Shown here piece after piece: positions 34,160-44,982 of a stretch of 64,000 bases of DNA; position 1 is the stretch's first letter; every line of letters begins with the position of its first letter. The stretch lies in the NCBI RefSeq assembly GCF_907164915.1, contig NC_061866.1, forward strand, positions 28,227,905-28,291,904, given 5' to 3'. Below the pieces are notes generated by a model. That model ran no database searches. It was not told where the DNA came from and saw only the letters and a list, made by a program, of their open reading frames with translations. Position numbers and translations under genes: made by a program. The stretch comes from Impatiens glandulifera. Taxonomy: Eukaryota > Streptophyta > Magnoliopsida > Ericales > Balsaminaceae.

Positions 34160-35545
34160 CTTGAACAAAGCATTAGACGTATTTCAGTTAGACGGATTTG
34201 GAGAAATCAGTCTAATGAAATAAGTCAACTCCTTCTAATAAAAAACGTCTATTAGACCGCCTGGTCTAATATAATTAGACTCGCGTCTAATTTCAATAAC
34301 CATTAGACGGGTACGTCTAACTCCACTGAGTTAGACTACATGTCTAATTCCGGTTCTACCTCAGATTAATCTGAAGGAGTTAGACCCACGTCTAACTTTC
34401 AATTAATTAGACAACCCATCTAATTATAATAACCATTAGACCGGTACGTCTAACTCCACTGAGTTAGACTACCACGTCTAATTCTGGTTCTACCTTAGAC
34501 TTGTCTGAAGGAGTTAGACCCACGTCTAACTTTCAATTAATTAGACAACCCGTCTAATTATAATAACCATTAGACTGGTACGTCTAACTCCACTGAGTTA
34601 GACTACCACGTCTAATTCCGGTTCTACCTCAGACTTGTCTGAAGGAGTTAGACCCACGTCTAACTTTTAATTAATTAGACAACCCGTCTAATTCGGGTTC
34701 TACCTCAGACTTGTCTGAAGGAGTTAGACCCACGTCTAACTTTCAATTAATTAGACAACCCGTCTAATTATAATAAACATTAGACCGATACGTCTAACTC
34801 CACTGATTTAGACTACCACGTCTAATTCCGGTTCTACCTCAGACTTGTCTGAAGGAGTTAGACCTACGTCTAACTTTCAATTAATTAAACAACCCGTCTA
34901 ATTCTGCGTATTCATTAGACCAACCGTCTAATTCTTTACGTCTATTAGACTTACACGTCTAACTCCGATGAGTTAGACTGTACGTCTAATTCTATTAGAC
35001 TTACGTCTAATTCCATGTATTCATTAGACTACCCGTCTAATTCTTTACATGTCTATTAGACTTACACGTCTAACTCCGATGAGTTAGACTATACGTCTAA
35101 TTCTATTAGACTTACGTCTAATTCCGTGTATTCATTAGACTACCCGTCTAATTCTTTACACGTCTATTAGACTTACACGTCTAACTCCGATGAGTTAGAC
35201 TGTACGTCTAATTCTATTAGACTTACGTCTAATTCCGTGCATTCATTAGACTACCCGTCTAATTCTTTACACGTCTATTAGACATACATGTCTAACTCCG
35301 ATGAGTTAGACTGTACGTCTAATTCTATTACACTTACATCTAATTCCGTGTATTCATTAGACTACCCATCTAATTCTTTACACGTCTATTAGACTTACAC
35401 GTCTAACTCCGATGAGTTAGACTGTACGTCTAATTCTATTAGACTTACGTCTAATTCTTTTAGACTATTAGACTGCCTGTCTAACTCCGTTGAGTTAGAT
35501 TGTGCGTCTAATTCCATTAGACCTGCGTCTAATTTTATGCGAAGG
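34160..35545. repeat. TTAGAC/GTCTAA repeat array in the TE2 3' LTR
   Basis: Dense minisatellite in which TTAGAC and its complement GTCTAA recur every 10-20 bases. Two higher-order units are visible: a long one of about 134 bp (starts near 34301, 34434, 34568, 34778) and a short one of about 111 bp (starts near 34913, 35022, 35133, 35243, 35354). Many motifs face each other and could form hairpins, and many contain ACGT cores. In element sense the array lies upstream of the TATA-like box, in U3. Confidence 0.92.
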
Positions 35546-35696
35546 GAGATCAAAATCGGTATAATGGCCCACATTAGATTCAAGTCTAATAACATGTTGT
35601 CTCAATACACCTGTATTGAATCTTATAAATTATTTTATCATCAAAATATCAGGGGATAAATTATTTTAACACTTAGTAAAATAATTTGACCCAACA

Positions 35697-35711
35697 ATTT
35701 CCCCCTTTTTG
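35697..35711 (-). other. TE2 polypurine tract
   Basis: Element-strand AAAAAGGGGGAAAT directly before the 3' LTR, the expected site of plus-strand priming. Confidence 0.85.
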
Positions 35712-35983
35712 ATGAAGAAATTGCAAACCTGCATACATATAACAAGACATGCATTCATCCAATAAATAAACAAACAGACAACATGCAAGTAATCATTCAA
35801 AAACATCTACGTTAATCACATATAAGTGTTTTTAGAAAAACACTCAAAACATTGTTCAGTGTAACCATGATAATTTTACCAAAAAAACATTATGAAGACA
35901 TTCAAAATAACTAAAAAAAGACATTTAATCATTCTTCTTCTTCTTCTCCCTGGTCATAACTTCTGGATGGGATACACTTCAAC

Positions 35984-36660
35984 CTAAGATGCCTCTAAGA
36001 CAGCAGTTACGGGGGAGTTGGAGTCTTCACTTTTTTGTTTCTTAGATTTGAGCGTTTCTACCCTTTGAATATAATCTACCACTTTCTGGTAGTTCAGGAT
36101 CTTAGAAGGGAGGGGGAAACTCATACCAGGTTCGTTCAGACGATGACAGAAAAAGGAACTGAGAGGACCATCAAAGCCAAAGATCTTCTTTCTAGCAACA
36201 ACCATTCTAACAAGATTCCCGAAGAGGAAACTCGTCCAGTTCATAGGAACACCCCTAGTGATAGCCACCATTATCTGAAAGACCTTCGTACAATACTTGT
36301 AGGAGGTTTCTTTAGACAGAAGGGATTTAGAAATGATATCACTTAGAAGAGCATATTCGACCTTCAAAAGGTTCTTCTTTCCATGAATATCTACTTCAGG
36401 GGAATCGGAAAAGACTTTTATCATCGAAATCATGAGGTTAGGGTGAGTGGTAGAGAAATCATCAATACCTTTTGTTGAGAGATGGAAAAACTCACCAAAA
36501 GATTCTTTTGTGAGCCATACCATCTGACCCATTACAGAACCAACAATAACATTATCTTGATAGAAGCTAGCTGTTTGGAAGAATTCGTTGACAAGATGTT
36601 CATGATAGGTTTCATGAACAAGGGATTGAGAGATTCAAAGGGTTCGATTTCTAAAGAGAG
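35984..36660 (-). pseudogene. TE2 accessory gene of the A/D/B family
   Basis: The open part is 35984-36532 (182 codons); the frame is open further up, with VNEFFQTASFYQD matching gene A's VEEFFQTA, and a frameshift near 36600 cuts off the N-terminus. Other landmarks: WLTKESFGEFFHLSTKG (equivalent to ITEEHF and LPTEG in D), SKSLLSK, MVAITRGVPMNW, and a basic C-terminus (TLKSKKQKSE). It occupies the same position as in TE1, after pol and before the 3' LTR. A weak TATA-like TATTAATAGG lies near 36705. Function unknown. Confidence 0.72.
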
Positions 36661-37316
36661 AAAGAGAGATTTCAAGGGTCTTCTAACCTTTTAGAGAGAA
36701 TGAGCCTATTAATACTGGGGTTTTAATCATTAAGAAGAAAACTAATGATTACTCCTACCGTCAAGAATTTTAAAAGAAAGTTCCCAATAAACAGCATTTA
36801 ATGTTAGCATGAAATGGAACGTCTAATGCTAAATGTACAAGCAAAAGATGTCAGAAATATTAGTCATTTCTTGCATATTTAGAGAAACGTGTCTTCAATT
36901 CTTTTGAGGAATGACTGATTTATTTTTCGGCGGGAAAGATAACTCAAACAGACATCATTAAAGGACAGCTGTCCTAAATACCAGAAGATGAAGACTCTAA
37001 TTACACCAGTAGTTAAACGTTTTTATTCTTTTTTTCACATTTTCAACTTCTTTTTGAACATCAGTCTAATAGACGTGTGCGTCTAATTATGTTGTAACAG
37101 CGCGTGAGACACTCGTGTTTGATTAGAAGTGAGCATCCTCTTGCTCATGACGTAAAAACGTCTAACGTCTATTAGACATGTCCGTCTAATAGATGTATCC
37201 GTCTAATCAAGAAGGTTGAAATAACCAAGACAATGATTTCATATAAAGATGAAACTGCTAAGGGAAATGTTCATCTAAGTAGTTGTGTTTCTTAGACTCT
37301 GAATCCTTAGGACAAG
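36661..37316. other. TE2 spacer between pol and accessory gene
   Basis: No ORF of interest. It contains a few more GTCTAA/TTAGAC motifs (37060-37205), so the LTR motif also occurs inside the element. Confidence 0.6.
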
Positions 37317-38396
37317 TTAAGACCTCCGTCTTTCATATCTGTTCAGTTTCGTTTTGGACAATACGTTCCCCCTCAATTTATGCACATAATTGCGCCAATC
37401 AAGATCAAAAAGACCTAGCATGTTTCTAAAATGAGAAAACTTAGCTTCCGGAAGAGGTTTCGTGAAAATGTCTGCAGTTTGTTGATCTGTAGGAACATGT
37501 TCAAGACGGATTTTCTTCTGATTGACATGTTCTATGATGAAATGATGCCTGATTTCAATATGCTTTGTACGTGAGTGCAGAACAGGATTATAGGATATTG
37601 CGATGGTACTTGTGTTGTCGCAGAAAATTGGAGATTCATCGGCCTCAATCCCATAGTCTCTGAGTTGTTGTTGAATCCACAAAACTTGAGAGCAGCAACT
37701 ACCAGCTACAAGATACTCTGCTTCAGCTGTAGAGGTTGCCACAGAAGTCTGCTTTTTGCTAAACCATGTGATTAGACGATCTCCAAGGAACTGGCAAGTT
37801 CCACTTGTGCTTTTTCTATCAATTTTGCATCCTGCATAATCTGCATCTGAGAGACTAATTAAATTGAAACTGGAATCCTTCAGATACCACAGTCCCACAT
37901 TTTGAGTTCTCTTTAAGTATTTAAGAATAGGTTTAGCAGCAGTAAAATGAGAGAGTTTAGGATCAGCCTGAAATCTGCCACAAACACCAACAACAAATTG
38001 AATGTCTAGCCTGCTAGCTGTTACATATAGTAAAGAACCGATGAGTCCTCTATATGCTGTAACATCTACACTTTGGCCACCTTCATCTTTGTCCAATTTG
38101 ACTGAGGAGCTCATAGGAGTAGCTGCTGCAGAACAATTCTCCAAACCAAATTTCTTTAGCAATTCTTTGGTGTATTTGGCCTGGTTGATGAGAGTTCCAT
38201 TTTCTAACTGACGAATTTGAAGCCCAAGAAAGAATGTAAGTTCTCCCATCATGCTCATTTCAAACTTGTCCTGCATCAGCTTGGCAAATTTCTCACACAA
38301 TTTGGGGTTAGTTGACCCAAAGATAATGTCATTAACATATATCTGAACAAGTAATATGTGGGAGTCTTTAGCAAATCTAAACAGGGTTTTATCCAC
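37317..38396 (-). pseudogene. pol: TE2 pol: second half of reverse transcriptase and RNase H
   Basis: 359 codons. Shows YVNDIIFGS at residues 16-24, in place of the usual YVDD, so one catalytic Asp is lost. Then GSLLYVTASRLDI, VGLWYLKDSSF, a DADYAGCKIDRKSTSG RNase H motif, LHSRTKHIEIRHHFI and VPTDQQTADIFTKPLPEAKF at the end. Unlike TE1, the Trp of GLWY is kept. A one-base loss near 38486 (the Tyr codon of the ALYG motif) breaks the frame from upstream RT. Confidence 0.85.
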
Positions 38397-38695
38397 TGTT
38401 CCAACAACAAAATCATGATCAAATAAGAAATTTGTTAAGGTGTCATACCAAGCTCTAGGAGCTTGTTTTAGACCTACAATGCTTTGTTAAGCCTATAAAC
38501 ATGATTAGGTAAAACATGATCTACGAAACCAGGGGATTGATCAACATATACTTCCTCACTTAATTTTCCATTTAAAAATGCACTTTTCACATCCATTTGA
38601 AAAACTTTGAAATTCTTAAATGATGCATATGCTAGGAAGATTCTGATTGCCTCTAGTCTTGCAACCAGTGCAAAAGACTCATCAAAATCAATACA

Positions 38696-39199
38696 TTACT
38701 CTTGTCTGTATCCTTGAGCAACTAAACGAGCTTTGTTTCTAATGACTAAGCCAGCTTCACTGAGCTTGTTTCTAAAGACCCATCTTGTTCCTATAACTGA
38801 CTTGTCAGTTGGTCTAGGAGTAAGATACCACACTTTATTTCTATCAAATTGTTTTAACTCCTCTTGCATAGCATTGATCCAATCTGGATCAACTATAGCT
38901 TCACCAATTTTCTTTGGTTCAATTTGAGAAATAAATGCAGAATTGGCCATTTCATCCATCAACTGACGTCTTGTCATTCGAGGAGAAAAAGGGTTACCAA
39001 TTATCAGTTTCGGTGGATGATTTCTGTTCCATCTGAAGTTGGAACCAAGAGGATTGGTCATCTGAACCGGTGACACCGCGACATCCAATCTTTCAACTTC
39101 TTGTTGAACATGAGTTTGTACGTCTGGTTGAACTTCAACCGGATCAGCCACAGGATCAGATAGAGCCATCCGTTTTGTCCAAAGTTTCTTCTTCTTCAC
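38696..39199 (-). pseudogene. pol: TE2 pol: integrase-RT linker and start of RT
   Basis: 167 codons ending at TAA where TE1 has a Glu codon (GYRQE then stop; TE1 reads [10 protein letters not shown]). Contains VWYLTPRPTDKSVIGTRW and [10 protein letters not shown], the N-terminal part of RT. Beyond the stop the same frame stays recognisable to about 38486. Confidence 0.85.
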
Positions 39200-39752
39200 T
39201 TACAGACTCAAGACTAGCCGCTTGCAGTCTGTCAACAAGATCAATGGGTTCTTTGGATTTGCTCTCAACAGGCTCATCAAAAATTACATGAAGGGATTCT
39301 TCAACAGTTTGAGTTCTTTTGTTGTATACTCTGTAAGCCTTGCTTACTGATGAGTATCCCAACATAAATCCCTCATCTGCTTTAACATCAAAAGTAGTTA
39401 AATAAACCTTTCCATTGTTATGGATAAAACATTTACATCCAAATATCTTAAAATAAGAAACTGTGGGAATTCTCCCATAATACAATTCATTGGGAGTTTT
39501 ATCAAAATGTTTGTTAATAATTGACCGGTTTTGAGTATAACAAGCAGTACTAATGGCTTCCGCCCAGAACCTCTGAGGAACATCTGATTCAGCAAGCATA
39601 GATCTCGCTGCTTCTTTCAGAGTTCTCACTCTTTTCTCAGCAATGCCGTTTTGCTGTGGAGTTTTGGCACTAGACAACTCGTGCCTAACTCCATTCTCCT
39701 TCCTCAAGATAAGATGATATGTATCTGTTTGTAAATTCATTTCCTTGATCAC
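39156..39752 (-). pseudogene. pol: TE2 pol: C-terminal half of integrase
   Basis: Contains [19 protein letters not shown], whose Glu is the third catalytic residue of the D,D35E integrase, then [16 protein letters not shown] and a KIFGCKCFIHNNG motif. Frameshifts at about 39705 (upstream) and 39165 (downstream) separate it from its neighbours. Confidence 0.85.
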
Positions 39753-40556
39753 TTCTAATACATGAGATATTTAGAGATTTCTGATTCTGAATGCCTCTAA
39801 ATATTCTGATCAAATTTTCAACAGTTTTATCTTTTGATGGCAAAAATGCAACCCACGTAAAACGTGAAAAATCATCAATAAAAATTAAAGCAAATCTCAT
39901 TCCTCCTACACTTTTTACAGGAATTGGATCAAAAAGATCCATATTTAAAAGTTCTAGGATACGGCTGGATTGTGATTTCCCTTTGCTTTTAAACGATGAT
40001 CTGCCCTGTTTGCCTAACTGGCAAGCAGTGCAAATCTTGTCCTTTGAAAACTGGAGGTTAGGTAAACCAAAAACTAAATTGTTTGAACAAATGTTGTTGA
40101 TGGTTTTAAAATTCAAGTGGTTCAAACGTTTATGCCATAACCATTTCTGGTCATTTTTGGCAATCATGCACATAGGATCAGCTGGTTCTTTTTGCCAATT
40201 CATTTTATATGAGTTTCCTACTCTGCTTCCAGTTAATAAGATGTTTGCCTCTTGGTCTTTAACTAAACATGCATGAGTTTGAAAATATACTGACAGACCA
40301 TTATCACATAGTTGACTGATACTGATTAATTTATAACACAAGTTGTCAACTAGCAGCACATCATTAATTGTTAGGTTACCATGGATAATCTTACCCTTAC
40401 CCATGGTCTTACCCTTCTTGTTGTCACCAAATGTGATCTTAGGTCCAGAGCAGTCTGATATATCAGTGAGAAGCCGTCTGTTTCCAGTCATATGCCTAGA
40501 ACATCCGCTATCAAGATACCATACAGATTCTTCCAGTCCTTCATTTATTTGAACCT
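39685..40556 (-). pseudogene. pol: TE2 pol: protease and N-terminal half of integrase
   Basis: The protease DSG lies just above the ATG at 40491, in the same open frame ([13 protein letters not shown]). The HHCC zinc region (HKRLNH...CTAC) and integrase landmarks NMDLFDPI and RSDQGNEF follow; the first normally reads DLFGP, so a Gly is replaced. A TAG directly precedes the readable protease segment at about 40554. Confidence 0.85.
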
Positions 40557-40872
40557 ACATAAATAAATATTTACAATCTTTTGGTACCCACCTTTAATTG
40601 GGTCCTCGATCAATCAGTCCCTTAGGAATCCATATTTGAGTTATTCTGATGGATTTCCCATTTTGTGTTGTGATTAATGCATATAATTTTGACTTAGCAG
40701 ATGCCTTCCTGCTAGCCACTGATCCGTTGACTTTTTAAGAAGGTTTTCTTTTTAAAACTCCTCGACTTTGAGTCAGGTTTTAAATTACCAGACTTATTAG
40801 CCTTTTCAAGCTTATTCTTAAGCCAGCTAATAGTTGGTGGAACATAAACTATTTCATTTTTAAAAGCCACTT

Positions 40873-42049
40873 TGTTAGGATCTAGGTCGCGGCTGGGGGA
40901 CAGGAGTCTGGCCGGATTGGTGTTTAATCCGGTTAGAGATTAACACCGGGGTTTCAATACTACACAAACTATCACAAACCCTTGAACCGAGTTTAAGTGC
41001 AGAAGTGGTTTGTTTTAGGTTGAAGCAGCACACACACGAGATAGGCAGAACCGGATTTGAATAAGATAGGTTTGGAGATTGCTAGGTCGGTTTTGCAGCT
41101 TAGTGATTCGGTTTAGATGATGGTGAATCGGTTGGTGCGGTATTAGTAGGTTAGTGCAGATCGGTTAAAATGTAAAGCCGGCAGAAAGTAAATGACAAGA
41201 TAGGTTTTTATGGATGTTCGGAGATGAAACTCCTACGTCACCCCTTCCTCTCGAAACCGCGAGAAGGATATTCACTAAGGAATACACAAACACAATCCGA
41301 TCGAGACTTATTTTCTGCTCGATAACACCCGTACAATTTTAACCGAAATTGTAATTACTCTTCAAATAAACGCTTAAGCTCTTTAGAGAGATAGAACACG
41401 ATTTTTGACTTAGGCTGTAGAAAACTTTCAGAACTTGTAACCGCATTTATTCCACTTCAGCTCCTTCTTTTATAGGTGAAATGTGCCAACGGTCACATTT
41501 CATTTCCTTGAATCTGATTGGTTGAGTAGAGGTTCAGTGATTCAGACCTGGCGGTCTAGTCTTCAGACCTAGCGGTCTAGTCTTCCAGTGTGTAGGTCAA
41601 ACCGGCTAGGTTTGTCTTTTACTCAATATGGCAACTGTCGGTTGGACAGTTGCATGTACCTGGAAGATTGCGTTTCTGATTTATCCTGAAGTAGGAAGAT
41701 CCTGCGGACGATCTTCTGCAGCCTGCAGACTGTCCTCAGACTTGTATGAAAGTGGCAATACTAAAGTCTGTCCCTTTGGTATCATCCTCAACAGATACCC
41801 GAAATATCTATTTGTACAGGTCGGTTGTTTATGTTAACCGGATGACTTCCGGTTTTTCCATAGCTTCGAATGTCTTATGATTTTGGCCTTCTGATTTGAC
41901 CGATCTTTTCTTCTTGTTCGGTCAAGTTTTTGTTCGGTTGGATTGCTTGACCGGTTGAGTGATTTGACCGGTTTTATCTCTTGACCGGTTCCTGCACAGG
42001 GAATTTGTTTTTGTTAAGTTCTATTTAACCGGTCTAATTTTATTTAACA
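40873..42049 (-). mobile_element. Solo LTR inserted in TE2
   Basis: 1177 bp, TGTTAGGATC to TTTAACA, flanked by a perfect 5-bp duplication CACTT (40868-40872 and 42050-42054). It resembles the TE1 LTR in its first 20 bases, in a region near the tgaaccg-gtt palindrome, in its TATA box (about 41467-41476) with GCCAACGGTCA at 41485-41495, and in the leader block at 41207-41251. It is otherwise a different family. No internal region is present, so it arose by LTR-LTR recombination. It splits gag from pol in TE2. Confidence 0.94.
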
Positions 42050-42960
42050 CACTTCTTCATGAATATGATCAGATTCAATGTCAGTCATACTTCCTTTGAC
42101 AAAACTTATTGGCTTAAGTTTGTCATTTGGATTTGACTTTTTGCAGGAAAGGTTAGAATCATTGCTATCAAATCCCAATCCGGATCTAGATCCAGTAGGT
42201 TTCAACATGCTGATCTGGTATTTGATAACATCACTAGACTTTGTCCATGCACTGACTATGTAGTTCAGTCTCTTGTTTTCAGATGAAAGAGTATGAATCT
42301 GTTCCTTGAGCATTTCATTCTTAGATGAGATCTCCGTTAAGTTTTCATCAAAAACATTTGATTCGGATTCTTTCTTTGAAAAGGGAACAGTTGATTCATA
42401 TTTGACTTTCATTTCATAAAAGGAGTCAGCTAGCTTTTTGTACTCAATAGCCATTTCATTGAGTGCATTAGATAGCTCCTCGTTTGTAAATTCTGGTTCA
42501 GAGATATCATTTACCTTAGGTTGGTCATCTGCCATCAGGCATGTTACAGCTTCATTCTCTTTTTCGGTGGGAGATTCCTCAATATCACTGTCAGCCCATC
42601 TAGATTTGTTCTGACTACACATGAATGCGTTCTGGTTGTTCTTTGCTTGAGGGCTCACTCCATGGATCTGGCTGAGCTTATCCCAAATTTCTTTTGCAGT
42701 GGAACATGACTTGATCTCACAGAACATATTTGTGTTGAGAGATTGAAATGGGATGTTCTTAGCAACATTATCCAGGTTGTTTGTCACCTTATCTTCAATG
42801 GTCCACTCACTTCCTGGCTTTAAGATCTTTATGGGACCATCGGTGATAACACTCCACATATCATAGTCAATAGAAGCCAAGTGAGCTTGCTTTCTTACCA
42901 TCCACACATCATAGTTGTCCTTTGACAGAAGAGGGATTTCATTGATGCAAGATATGCTTT
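42050..42960 (-). pseudogene. gag: TE2 gag, internally deleted
   Basis: Open from about 42907 and, without an obvious ATG, up to about 42960 (CINEIPLLSKDNYDVW). The first 95 codons are the N-terminal gag domain (ADSIE-type features: WDKLSQIHG). Sequence then jumps to the acidic segment (ESPTEKENEAVTCLMADD) that in TE1 follows the zinc knuckle, so the centre of gag and the CCHC knuckle are missing. The rest has coiled-coil character (EISSKNEMLKEQIHTLSSEN). The 3' end is cut by the solo LTR. Confidence 0.82.
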
Positions 42961-42990
42961 GGGAACTTTGATGCTTGAGAATAGAAACAA

Positions 42991-43003
42991 GGCTCTGATA
43001 CCA
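42991..43003 (-). other. TE2 primer binding site
   Basis: Element-strand TGGTATCAGAGCC, two bases inside the 5' LTR; complementary to initiator methionine tRNA. Confidence 0.92.
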
Positions 43004-43005
43004 AT

Positions 43006-44982
43006 TGATAGAATCGACTTTATCGTTAGAGACATGGGTCTGGCTAAGGATGAAGGCTTATGAAAAACGGTTTGAAAGAAATCCTGTTAGGGATTTATTT
43101 CGCTTTCTATTCTACGCAAACTTGTGTAAACACTTGAAACAGATTCAAGGAGGAATTGTTTACTTGGGTTTGAAGCACAAGATGAAATATGAAAAGATGG
43201 CAGAAAATGAAGAACACAACAGTTTGTTTATGGATGTTCGGAGAAACTCTCCTACGTCACCCCTTCTTCCAACCACCACAAGGATTCACTATATGATGAG
43301 AATCAAATACAGTTTACACACACACTTAGCTCACTATTGAACAAAACACTTTCTGTTCAATTACAAGAAGATGAAGAATATCACTCAGCTAATGGTGTTT
43401 TGATTCTAGCTCTCTCTCTCGATTCACACACAGTACAATAAGAAATAAGCTTCACAAAATAAGTTTAGTAAGCAAGATGATTGAGTAGTCTCTCTCTGCA
43501 AAATCAGAATGCTTGTTCGTTTGTATTCGCTTGTTCATTCGGCAGATTGTCCGTTGCTCTTAGGATTGATTAAATACTGAGCAGGAGCTAACGGTCGAAT
43601 ATTCAAGAATGATACGTGCCACTCTTCCATTGGAAAGCCTCCATTGTACACAGTAGGTTCTGAGCACAAGGATCGTGGCCGTACCGAACTGGTAGTGCGC
43701 CGAATATTCCATCAGGGATGTACCTGTAAAACGGGTAATGTGAGGAAAATTCTCTTACGTGGCATTCCTTGATTGGATGCATTTAGCTGTTGTACTAATC
43801 TTCACAAGAAAGTGGAGCAGGAGTAGGGTACAGCTATAGCACGTGGGTAGGAGAAATGCTAGATTCAAGCGTACTGCTTGAACTGAGCATTAGACGTATT
43901 TCAGTTAGACGAATTTGGAGAAATCAGTCTAATGAAATAAGTCAACTACTTCTAATGAAAAATGTCTATTAGACCACCTGGTCTAATATAATTAAACTCG
44001 CGTCTAATTTCAATAACCATTAGACGGGTACGTCTAACTCCACTGAGTTAGACTACACGTCTAATTCCGGTTCTACCTCAGACTAATCTGAAGGAGTTAG
44101 ACCCACGTCTAACTTTTAATTAATTAGATAACCCGTCTAATTATAATAACCATTAGACCGGTACATCTAACTCCACTGAGTTAGACTACCACGTCTAATT
44201 CCGGTTCTACCTCAGACTTGTCTGAAGGAGTTAGACCCACGTCTAACTTTCAATTAATTAGACAACCCGTCTAATTATACTAACCATTAGACCGGTACGT
44301 CTAACTCCACTGAGTTAGACTACAACGTCTAATTCCGGTTCTACCTTAGACTTGTCTGAAGGAGTTAGACCCACGTCTAACTTTCAGTTAATTAGACAAC
44401 CCGTCTAATTCAAGTTCTACCTCAGACTTGTCTGAAGGAGTTAGACCCACGTCTAACTTTAAATTAATTAGACAACCCGTCTAATTTCGTGTATTCATTA
44501 GAGCAACCGTCTAATTCTCTACACGTCTATTAGACTTACACGTCTAACTCCGATGAGTTAGACTGTACGTCTAATTCTATTAGACTTACGTCTAATTCCG
44601 TGTATTCATTAGACTACCAGTCTAATTCTTTACACGTCTATTAGACTTACACGTCTAACTCCGATGAGTTAGACTGTACTTCTAATTCTATTAGACTTAC
44701 GTCTAATTTCGTGTATTCATTAGACTACCCGTCTAATTCTTTACACGTCTATTAGACTTACACGTCTAACTCCGATGAGTTAGACTGTACGTCTAATTCC
44801 ATTAGACCTGCGTCTAATTTTATGCGAATGGAGATCAAAATCGATCTAATGGCCCTCATTAGATTCAAGTCTAATAACATACTGTCTCAATACACCTGTA
44901 TTGAAGCTTATAAATTATTTCATCATCAAAATATCAGGGGATAAATTATTTCAACACTTAGTCAAAATAATTTGACCCAACA
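43006..44982 (-). repeat. TE2 5' LTR
   Basis: 1977 bp, TG to CA. The TTAGAC/GTCTAA array occupies 43885-44825 with about three long and three short units, fewer than in the 3' LTR. CTAACGGTC at 43588-43596 and the conserved leader block at 43226-43270 are present. Confidence 0.93.

Larger units (their letters stand above)
33289..35696 (-). repeat. TE2 3' LTR
   Basis: 2408 bp; the other LTR is 1977 bp. The first about 870 bp and the last about 150 bp match closely; the difference is in the number of TTAGAC-type repeat units. A TATA-like TATTTAAT lies at about 33854-33861 and CTAACGGTC at 33872-33880. The 111-codon plus-strand ORF at 33288-33623 is an antisense shadow. Confidence 0.93.
33289..44982 (-). 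mobile_element. TE2: 11.7-kb Ty1/copia LTR retrotransposon, decayed
   Basis: Element with LTRs at 33289-35696 and 43006-44982 (TG to CA), perfect 5-bp duplication TATTA, primer site TGGTATCAGAGCC (42991-43003) and purine tract (35697-35711). Coding is on the minus strand in copia order. gag has lost its zinc knuckle, pol has a stop and at least three frameshifts, and a solo LTR sits between gag and protease. One broken accessory gene of the A/D/B family follows pol. It is a relative of TE1, with more divergent protein sequence. Confidence 0.94.

Noticed and set aside
34160..35545. CRISPR-like appearance of the TTAGAC array
   Set aside because: Plant DNA inside an LTR; spacers are as repetitive as the repeats and no cas-type genes exist. 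It is a minisatellite.
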